Source: a virus
Virus record (IMG/VR): IMGVR_UViG_3300008459_008028
Location: 1-20,910 of that record
Strand: one strand, 5' to 3'
Length of the DNA stretch: 20,910 bases
In this document: positions 15,001 through 19,785 of the stretch, one piece after another
Position numbering within the stretch: the stretch's first letter is position 1
How the letters are laid out: each line of letters opens with the position of its first letter
The notes under the pieces: generated by a model
Databases searched by the model: none
Seen by the model: the letters and a program-made list of their open reading frames with translations, nothing else
Told to the model about the DNA's origin: nothing
Translations under genes and position numbers: made by a program

Positions 15001-17640
15001 CAAAATGATCAGATTAATCTTAGTACAGCTACTAAACTTAGAATAAAAGAAGTTTTAAAAGAACTTGCTGAATTGCAGTTTAAAGAGCCTACTGAGTATT
15101 ACATGGATGAATTAAACCAAAATCTAATTGCTATTAATGCTAAACCTAGAAAATTAGATGAGGCTGATTCACTTCTTAGTGATATTAAATTATTAGAAGG
15201 TACTTTACTTAAAAAACCATCATTTGCTAAATGGTTTAATGAAAATCATGTAAAAAGATATTACATGACTTCAGATGGTACAAAGAAATACAAATATGAA
15301 AGACTAAATGCTTGGAGTGTTGTTATTCCTATTGAAAAAAATCCTGATGTTCCTTATATAGAAAAAACTAAAGTTAAGTTTGAAGGACAAACCTATGAAA
15401 TAAATGGTATTCCTAGTTCTAGATTTTTCTTTTTCAAAATAAAAGATGAATTTAAAACCATCAAGCCTAACATGACTAAAGAAGAAAAAGCTCAGTTTGT
15501 TAATAACAGGGGTGAATATCTTCCTTTAAGTAAAGAACAAGGAGCACCTCAAGATTCTCCATTTATAAATCATGCTTATTATGAAATTATCAAAGATTCT
15601 AAAAAAGCTGCTTTACTAAAAGCCTTTACAGAATATCATGTTGATAATCAAATAGGTCTTGATAAATCTCAAAAACTATATTTAGATATTCCAAGATTTC
15701 CTATTAAAGATAATCTTGAAAGATTAAGAACAGGTAGACCTTTAAAAAGATGGGTTGATAGAATAAAAAGTGTGGGTAGAGGTATGGCTGCTACTCTTAG
15801 TGGTAAGTCTAGAGAAGAAGCTAATATAGAATCTAGGGAAGAAATTGATGTTGAAGATGAATTAGGCAATGTTCAGTTTGAAGAAGATTATGAAAAACTA
15901 GCAATGGCTAAAAATGCTTTATTAGATCCTGTTGTAGATAAAATTCCTATGAGAGGTTTATCTAATATTCCTATTGAAGAAGTGTCTTATGATCTTATAA
16001 CATCTTTTAATTTGTACATGCTTCAGGCTGAAAAACAAAGAGTATTTAATGAAATATCTCCAGTTGCCCAGGCTATGATGAATACACTAGAAAATTTAGA
16101 TGAAGCAGCAAGAGAACTTGATAAAATTAGAAACAAACAAGGTACTATGAGAGATAGTGTAAAAGCTTTGTTTGGTAATAAAGGTACAAGTAATAGAGTT
16201 GCTGGTTTTAAAGCTCTTTATAACCGAGAATTTAAAGGTAAGGTCTTTGATGAAAAACATCTTGATTGGATTAATAAAGTAACTGCTGGTATTACAAAAG
16301 GAGCATCTATTAATTACTTTGCATTAAACTTACCATCTGCTGTAAAAAACTACTGGGGTATTCTTTGGCAGTTAAATGTTGAAGCAACAGCTGGTGAATA
16401 TTTTGACTTTGTCTCTATGGGTAAAGGTAAAATAAGAAGTAAGACAGCAATGAATGAATGGACTACTAGAATATGGGGTGGTAACTATAATACATTAGAT
16501 ACTCAACTCATAATGCTTATGGATCCATTACAAGGTAAAGCAGATGAAAGTTTGGGTAAAGATGCATCAAGAACTTTTGCTAAAGATCTAGCTAGTTTAA
16601 GTTTTGTGTATAGCCCTAGAAAATTCATGGAGATGGAAGGTGGTTTACAGCTATTCTATTCTATGATGTATCATAAACAAATTCCAAGAATTGTAAATGG
16701 TGTAGAAACTAGTATAGCTTATGCAGATGCTTTTGAATTAGATAAGTCTGGTAAGATGGTTCTAAAAGAAGGTGTAGATGCTACTTATGGAATCACTTAT
16801 GAAGTAGATGAAAACGGTCAAGAAAAAGCTGTATTAGGTAAAGAGTTTGTAAAAATGCAAAATGCTGTACATGAGAAGTTTAAAGATCTCAATGGTGCTT
16901 TTGCTAAATTTGAACAACCTCAAGCTCAAGCTTTTTTTGCTTATAGGTTATTTGCTTTCATGAGAAGATACTTTACAAGTATGTTTATGAACAGATTTGG
17001 TAAAGACCGTGCAAACTTTGCATTAGGTACTATAAGAGCAGGATATTATGTAGAAGCTACAATTGCTATAGCAAAAACAATAGCTACATTAGGTAAACAT
17101 ATAAAATATCTTCAAAAATCTGAAAAAAGAGCAATGGCTAGAATGCTTATGGATGCTGCACAAATATTAATAGTATCTATGGTAGCTTCTCTATTGTTTG
17201 GTTATGATGATGATGATGAAGATAGATTTGAAAAATTAAGAGCTAAATCTGGTGCATTAGGGGAAGATGATTTTGAATTAACAGGGTGGTTATCAAACCA
17301 TGCTCTTACTCTAATGCTAAAAACACAAGCTGAAAACCAAAGTTTTATACCACTACCAGGAGTAGGTTTGAATAACTATCTTGATTTAACAAGTTCAACA
17401 TCACTTGCCTTTGGTCCAACTATTACATCTTATTCTAAAATATTAACTGATATTGCCCTACATGCTATGCCTGGTGAAAATGAAGATTTATTTTACAAAA
17501 AAGATACAGGTCCTTATGAGTGGCAAAAAGAAGGAGAAGCTAAAATATGGAACCATTTAGGAACAATGTTAGGTTTCTCTGGAAGTCAAGTAGATCCTGT
17601 TAAAGGTTTACAATCTTTTGAAACATTTAGTAGACAATAA
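12052..17640 (+). CDS. giant helical virion cargo protein (1862 aa), polyvalent-protein type, function unknown
   Basis: This 1862-residue, mostly helical protein is the last gene of the plus-strand block. The N-terminal module (Cys5, Asp12-Trp13, Leu16-Glu17, Gly21) matches the spacing at the start of the preceding 263-residue protein. The middle (about 330-1100) is rich in Lys, Glu and Leu, with likely coiled coils. The C-terminal third is more hydrophobic and aromatic, with an Arg/Phe-rich stretch (about 1640-1660), a hydrophobic helix (1702-1718) and then an acidic run DDDDED (1719-1724). Such C-terminal regions occur in large phage proteins delivered with DNA, where a membrane role has been proposed; here that is inference. 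I see no nuclease, lysozyme or polymerase motif. Its only cysteine is residue 5. ATG at 12052 is one base after the previous stop, which fits translational coupling. A terminator hairpin follows four bases after its stop. Confidence 0.9.
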   Translation: MKGSCPLKTAPDWLALENTIGENNTWKVWMSSREDVLPEPVAGAFFLFTEAEPIKAAALLNKYVPLVKRQKYDYSTTLLDMINDAQEGMFNEDVYKQWLANNDYLDKLFQGEIIKRTEEEKEIAAKRFQTLEELANEVPEEFVEPITAIDLQNKMRKDEFLYKFGENLGRDFIIVTTQEANNILTKTATPYQGQSVFIINNKIHLVEDKISLNSNFADIALPLIHTLRLNAKDTFNAIYERFLKTPQAADIQEIINDKYPTIINKDSDLYKELVLAESLKYYASVKNAGTNVNAGLMSEAFDAFIKNNLMYHIKQRIRKQFGTVKVEKLTPNDSVSSFVKMVENENFKLENEEVNAETINSYNNELEKAAKEITDAIKTAEAESKLMGVIDNFIMFNDRQLRLTKAKPYWDIKKVIADEEAGGYLRDIAERLKDVDPSKVKNYADLTLSFRTKALINSLFTLDKTLTEINKYLETIAASNAKPVDKLKDVAYAHDLLKQWGDFIDQTERAMIEAGIPKDSYVFRFVATLDASVKKGKETFVTIQEDGAVKSTTDLLNYFSENITKNIDEEIKRLEEMPADSYRDKLIKELKEKKKKYTFDEDKIKKLYTGELGDSNFWSTMFESYTTNPDPILSTFALFLKKHTSDITANAFLRSRKFSETIQPLMESLGITGNDPRKEFAEYIITDTKAGRDENGRLTKQAVLSLMAPTTSGRYEVAMLEQDIEDAKKANDPEKLKEAYKKKEEFLNKYFNREYVKSYYEDRKVLENENYDAFMKLEEINLEIKKFRADNPNELDTFENNSILDNLLKQRERLYSIFDENGNLKDQKDQKIARDLTAHRKRMGKYYDAIPKKGQFQREFEAFSNLLATDPRYSNIAKYNPDGTLTDEFKDLQYKWLKQNSRVKYTQAYYDRQAELYDTLAELSKDLPDEYKVDALYKERTAILSGYKDSYGQTDPSKMANRAKILEKLKNIQEKINDIQFKSQNDQINLSTATKLRIKEVLKELAELQFKEPTEYYMDELNQNLIAINAKPRKLDEADSLLSDIKLLEGTLLKKPSFAKWFNENHVKRYYMTSDGTKKYKYERLNAWSVVIPIEKNPDVPYIEKTKVKFEGQTYEINGIPSSRFFFFKIKDEFKTIKPNMTKEEKAQFVNNRGEYLPLSKEQGAPQDSPFINHAYYEIIKDSKKAALLKAFTEYHVDNQIGLDKSQKLYLDIPRFPIKDNLERLRTGRPLKRWVDRIKSVGRGMAATLSGKSREEANIESREEIDVEDELGNVQFEEDYEKLAMAKNALLDPVVDKIPMRGLSNIPIEEVSYDLITSFNLYMLQAEKQRVFNEISPVAQAMMNTLENLDEAARELDKIRNKQGTMRDSVKALFGNKGTSNRVAGFKALYNREFKGKVFDEKHLDWINKVTAGITKGASINYFALNLPSAVKNYWGILWQLNVEATAGEYFDFVSMGKGKIRSKTAMNEWTTRIWGGNYNTLDTQLIMLMDPLQGKADESLGKDASRTFAKDLASLSFVYSPRKFMEMEGGLQLFYSMMYHKQIPRIVNGVETSIAYADAFELDKSGKMVLKEGVDATYGITYEVDENGQEKAVLGKEFVKMQNAVHEKFKDLNGAFAKFEQPQAQAFFAYRLFAFMRRYFTSMFMNRFGKDRANFALGTIRAGYYVEATIAIAKTIATLGKHIKYLQKSEKRAMARMLMDAAQILIVSMVASLLFGYDDDDEDRFEKLRAKSGALGEDDFELTGWLSNHALTLMLKTQAENQSFIPLPGVGLNNYLDLTSSTSLAFGPTITSYSKILTDIALHAMPGENEDLFYKKDTGPYEWQKEGEAKIWNHLGTMLGFSGSQVDPVKGLQSFETFSRQ

Positions 17641-17644
17641 AAAA

Positions 17645-17673
17645 AATAGGCTACCCTTTTGAGGTAGCCTATT
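17645..17673. terminator. terminator hairpin between convergent gene blocks
   Basis: A perfect 11-bp inverted repeat (AATAGGCTACC / GGTAGCCTATT) encloses a 7-base loop. It lies four bases after the last plus-strand stop and five bases before the stop of the convergent minus-strand gene. Read on the minus strand it is followed by a run of T (complement of the A-run at 17639-17646), the form of an intrinsic terminator. On the plus strand the following bases are AT-rich but lack a clean T-run, so plus-strand termination is probably weaker. With the two operons meeting tail to tail, it likely serves both. Confidence 0.88.
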
Positions 17674-17678
17674 ATTAG

Positions 17679-18077
17679 TTAGTTATCAGCAAGGGATGCA
17701 ATAACTATTTTACTGAGATCTGGTTTAAAGTATCTACTACTTTTAAGTATTTTACCATCCTCTCTAAAAATAGGGTTTCCATTTTCATCCAGTTTACTCA
17801 TATTACTTCTGTGTATTTCATCAAATACATCTTCAATAATATTTTGCATACCATGTTTTAAAATAGTACCACATAGAATATATAGTTGATCTCCTAATGC
17901 ATCAGCTATATCTACAAGATTATTTGCAGCACATGCCTCAAGATATTCTTCATTTTCTTCTTTCATTAATTTGAATCTTAAATCATAAGAGTCAACATCT
18001 ATTAATCTTGGTTTTTCTCCATCTTGTTGTAAAAAAGCTTTATGAAAAGCAGCTACAGATTTTAAAGGTTTTTCCAT
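17679..18077 (-). CDS. MazG-like / phosphoribosyl-ATP pyrophosphohydrolase-like NTP pyrophosphatase
   Basis: A 132-residue all-helical protein of the MazG / PRA-PH type, which hydrolyses nucleoside triphosphates or related compounds to monophosphate and pyrophosphate. The Mg2+-binding pattern is visible: EENEE at 40-44 (EExxE), then D56, D59 and D63 in DIADALGD for the second acidic helix. The C-terminal stretch with SNMSKL (about 91-96), a DGK turn and a hydrophobic end is typical of the PRA-PH-like phage and Bacteroidota members. Length is normal for a single-domain enzyme. It is the last gene of the minus-strand replication block and probably adjusts the nucleotide pool during phage DNA synthesis; the true substrate cannot be read from sequence. 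The start ATG is preceded by an almost pure A-run, a plausible Bacteroidota-type initiation context. Two cysteines, both internal. Confidence 0.88.
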   Translation of the reverse strand: MEKPLKSVAAFHKAFLQQDGEKPRLIDVDSYDLRFKLMKEENEEYLEACAANNLVDIADALGDQLYILCGTILKHGMQNIIEDVFDEIHRSNMSKLDENGNPIFREDGKILKSSRYFKPDLSKIVIASLADN

Positions 18078-18090
18078 TTTTTTTTTGTTT
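18078..18090 (-). promoter_or_regulatory. A-rich translation initiation leader
   Basis: The 13 bases between the stop of the upstream gene and the ATG at 18077 are all A on the coding strand except one C. There is no Shine-Dalgarno-like purine core. Bacteroidota ribosomes are known to rely little on Shine-Dalgarno pairing and to favour A-rich, unstructured leaders, so this is the likely initiation signal for the MazG-like gene. The functional call is inference. Confidence 0.45.
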
Positions 18091-18438
18091 TTAAAGTTTA
18101 TTATAGTTTTTTATTCTTTCTTTAATCATTCCTTCTATTAATATAAGATAATTTATAGCATCACCAATTTTTTCTTCAACATATTCTGTTTTTGGGTGAC
18201 CATTAAAACCATCTATAGATAAATGATCCAACATATCTTTTATTGATTGAAAGTGTTTTACTGCAAATTCCCAAGCTACTTTTTCTTGAGTATTATGAAA
18301 ACTTAAACCAATAGCTTTTTTAAAATTGTGAAAAGCATCTTGATTACCTGCAGAGTACTCGGTACCTTTACTAGCTAAAACATTATTAATAAGCTCTTGC
18401 CTCCTTGCTACTATAGTATTAAATTCTTCTCTTGTCAT
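18091..18438 (-). CDS. small phage protein, probably MazG-like / nucleotide-modification-associated helical fold
   Basis: A 115-residue helical protein of a type common in phages. Features seen are KGTEYS (24-29), then HNF (37-39), a helix with KHFQSI (60-65), and an acidic EEKIGD (87-92) followed by a hydrophobic helix AINYLILI. The spacing of acidic helices resembles MazG-like or nucleotide-modification-associated proteins, but the canonical EExxE is absent, so enzymatic function is uncertain. It sits between another MazG-like gene and the DNA polymerase, which supports a link to nucleotide metabolism or DNA modification. The ATG at 18438 is separated from the TAG stop of the upstream small ORF by one codon in the same frame. 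It has no cysteines. The family likeness is recalled, not searched. Confidence 0.8.
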   Translation of the reverse strand: MTREEFNTIVARRQELINNVLASKGTEYSAGNQDAFHNFKKAIGLSFHNTQEKVAWEFAVKHFQSIKDMLDHLSIDGFNGHPKTEYVEEKIGDAINYLILIEGMIKERIKNYNKL

Positions 18439-18441
18439 ATT

Positions 18442-18627
18442 CTATTTTTTTATATACTTCTGTCTCCATGGTTCTTTATTTTTTTCTTCTTCTTCCATCT
18501 CCTTGATCAAATCTTCTAAATCAGTTTGAATAGACATTTTGATTTTACTTTTATTGTGTTCTTCACCGGGAACCTTATTAAGTTCATTTGACCCCTCTTT
18601 TGAGGGATCATTTATGTTGTTTATCAT
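18442..18627 (-). CDS. small acidic/hydrophilic protein of unknown function (61 aa)
   Basis: A 61-residue ORF whose ATG overlaps the TGA stop of the polymerase C-part (ATGA), suggesting translation by reinitiation. The product is very hydrophilic: an N-terminal half rich in Asn, Ser, Pro and Lys, then an acidic helix with a Glu run around 45-49 and a basic end. It has no cysteine, no membrane segment and no recognisable domain. It ends in TAG, the only amber stop among the genes seen here. The next gene starts one codon later in the same frame, so readthrough would give a 178-residue fusion. A strong hairpin overlaps codons 7-13. It could be a short regulatory protein, an N-terminal extension of the next protein, or non-functional spacer. 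Confidence 0.55.
   Translation of the reverse strand: MINNINDPSKEGSNELNKVPGEEHNKSKIKMSIQTDLEDLIKEMEEEEKNKEPWRQKYIKK
18590..18609 (-). other. RNA hairpin inside the start of the 61-aa ORF
   Basis: On the minus-strand transcript GAUCCCUC and GAGGGGUC pair over eight positions, one of them a G-U wobble, around an AAAA loop. This is GC-rich compared with its surroundings. It lies about 18 bases inside the ORF and has no T-run after it on either strand, so it does not look like an intrinsic terminator. A role in translation control, RNA processing or transcript stability is possible but unproven. Confidence 0.5.
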
Positions 18628-19112
18628 TGTTCAAAAAGATTAAGTTGTTTACTAACTTTAGGTATAATATTATTAATCTCTCTATAGATTTTGTCCAAAT
18701 AATAGGACTCATCTATGTTATAGTCTTCCCAAGCTTTATTTTTATATACATTAAATAAAGTTTGCATCCACTTGCCTGATTCAAGTTGTATTTCTCTTTT
18801 GTCAGATTTATTTACTTTATAAATTTTACAACCATTATTTGATATATAATATCTAAGTGTTTTCTGTAAGGTTTGTCTTGTTATTTCTCTATCAATAACA
18901 CAAGTCTGTTGAAATTCCCAGTCACCTTTGATTTTTACACCTGCACAATAGTCTAGTATATTTCTATTTTCTTGTAAAAACTGTTCTGGCAATTTGTTAT
19001 CAATAAAGTATGCACTCAAAGCTTTAGGTATGATTAAAAAACTTTTGTTTTTATGTAAAGCCATGTTTTCAAACTCAAATAATCCTTTATACTTAGCTTT
19101 TTTCTGTATCAT
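18624..19112 (-). CDS. family B DNA polymerase, C-terminal part (split gene)
   Basis: This 162-residue ORF reads as the missing end of the family B DNA polymerase whose N-terminal part stops at 19786. It opens with KAKYKGLFEFE (5-15), which looks like the conserved K-x-Y motif that follows motif C and contacts the primer-template, and continues with ALHKNKS (18-24) into the thumb-like region. It holds no nuclease or palm motif of its own, so it should be inactive alone. A homing endonuclease gene sits between the two parts. The ATG at 19112 overlaps the endonuclease TGA stop (ATGA), which suggests separate translation by reinitiation rather than splicing. The two chains would then have to assemble, as reported for the split gene 43 polymerases of some Aeromonas T4-like phages. 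Its stop overlaps the next ORF. The assignment rests on recalled family similarity and complementarity with the upstream fragment. Confidence 0.82.
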   Translation of the reverse strand: MIQKKAKYKGLFEFENMALHKNKSFLIIPKALSAYFIDNKLPEQFLQENRNILDYCAGVKIKGDWEFQQTCVIDREITRQTLQKTLRYYISNNGCKIYKVNKSDKREIQLESGKWMQTLFNVYKNKAWEDYNIDESYYLDKIYREINNIIPKVSKQLNLFEQ

Positions 19113-19741
19113 GTTTTTATTCTTTCTATTACTATACCTTTAAAAATTACTTTATTACTATTTTGTTTATAAAAAGTTGCTATAACATTTTTTAAACCGC
19201 ATCTTTTTAATCTTTTATAATTAAGCTTTCTACCATTTATTACATATTCATATTTAGTTAATACTTTAGACATTACTTTAGATTGTAATTGAACTCTACC
19301 TGGATTTATTTTCCAATTAGCTGAAAGTTTTTTTCCGTGATCTTTTCTTATACCTTTAGCCCATTCTTTCTTAAGTCTATTAGATATTTTTTTTCTTGTA
19401 GATTCATGAACTATCATTTCAGAATCACTATCAGATCTTAAGTTATAACCATAATTTTTATCTAAAGTTTTTAAAGCATGCATCCAAAATAATTCTCTTC
19501 TAGCAATTTCATCTGTATCTTTAATTATTTCTAATATTGAATAGTCAAAGTTTTTTGAACCATGTTTTAACCATGAACTTTGTAAATGAGAACTATCAGA
19601 TAATCCTTTATTTAATTTATAAGTATGCTCAATTATTCTAGCATATATATTTAAAGATTTACCTATATAAACTTTATTATTTATTAGGTTTCTAATCATG
19701 TAAATACCAGATAGATTTTTATGTTTTATGTCAGCTTTCAT
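19109..19741 (-). CDS. GIY-YIG homing endonuclease inserted in the DNA polymerase gene
   Basis: A 210-residue protein with a GIY-YIG nuclease domain at residues 10-95: GIY (12-14), YIG (25-27), Arg35 and Glu83, corresponding to the catalytic Arg and metal-binding Glu of this family. The second half is basic, with a STRKKIS segment (about 114-120) of the NUMOD3 type and a Lys/Arg/Asn-rich C-terminal DNA-binding region. Such enzymes cut an uninterrupted copy of their host gene so that repair copies the endonuclease gene into it. It lies exactly between the two parts of the phage DNA polymerase gene, just before the codons for the conserved K-x-Y motif, a typical conserved target. Only 44 bases separate the upstream stop from its ATG, and its stop overlaps the downstream start, leaving no room for a normal group I intron core. 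The enzyme looks intact. Confidence 0.92.
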   Translation of the reverse strand: MKADIKHKNLSGIYMIRNLINNKVYIGKSLNIYARIIEHTYKLNKGLSDSSHLQSSWLKHGSKNFDYSILEIIKDTDEIARRELFWMHALKTLDKNYGYNLRSDSDSEMIVHESTRKKISNRLKKEWAKGIRKDHGKKLSANWKINPGRVQLQSKVMSKVLTKYEYVINGRKLNYKRLKRCGLKNVIATFYKQNSNKVIFKGIVIERIKT

Positions 19742-19757
19742 ATAACAAATATATGAA

Positions 19758-19770
19758 ATATAGTTATTAA
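19758..19770. repeat. 13-bp direct repeat, copy in endonuclease leader
   Basis: ATATAGTTATTAA on the plus strand is an exact copy of 19799-19811, with 41 bases between equivalent positions. This copy lies in the leader of the homing endonuclease gene. Read in the endonuclease frame on the minus strand it encodes Asn-Asn-Tyr-Ile, the same residues the other copy encodes in the polymerase frame. In such AT-rich DNA chance cannot be excluded. Confidence 0.55.
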
Positions 19771-19785
19771 TAAAAATAACATTAA

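Larger units (their letters stand above)
19109..19785 (-). mobile_element. homing endonuclease insertion splitting the DNA polymerase
   Basis: The segment between the stop of the polymerase N-part and the start of its C-part consists of the GIY-YIG gene plus a 44-base AT-rich leader. Joined without it, the two polymerase parts would give one continuous domain order: exonuclease, palm motifs A, B and C, then the K-x-Y region. Exact insertion boundaries cannot be fixed without an uninterrupted relative; a few polymerase codons at each edge may have been lost or remodelled. It is intron-less as far as can be seen. Confidence 0.75.

Noticed and set aside
658-17640. Genome-wide reassignment of TAG to glutamine
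   Set aside because: More than 5,600 consecutive codons in the giant genes hold no in-frame TAG, and the genes end in TAA; only the small ORF at 18442 leaves a local question.
17645-17673. CRISPR repeat or attachment site
   Set aside because: The inverted repeat occurs once, between two stops, with a T-run on one side; a terminator explains it fully.
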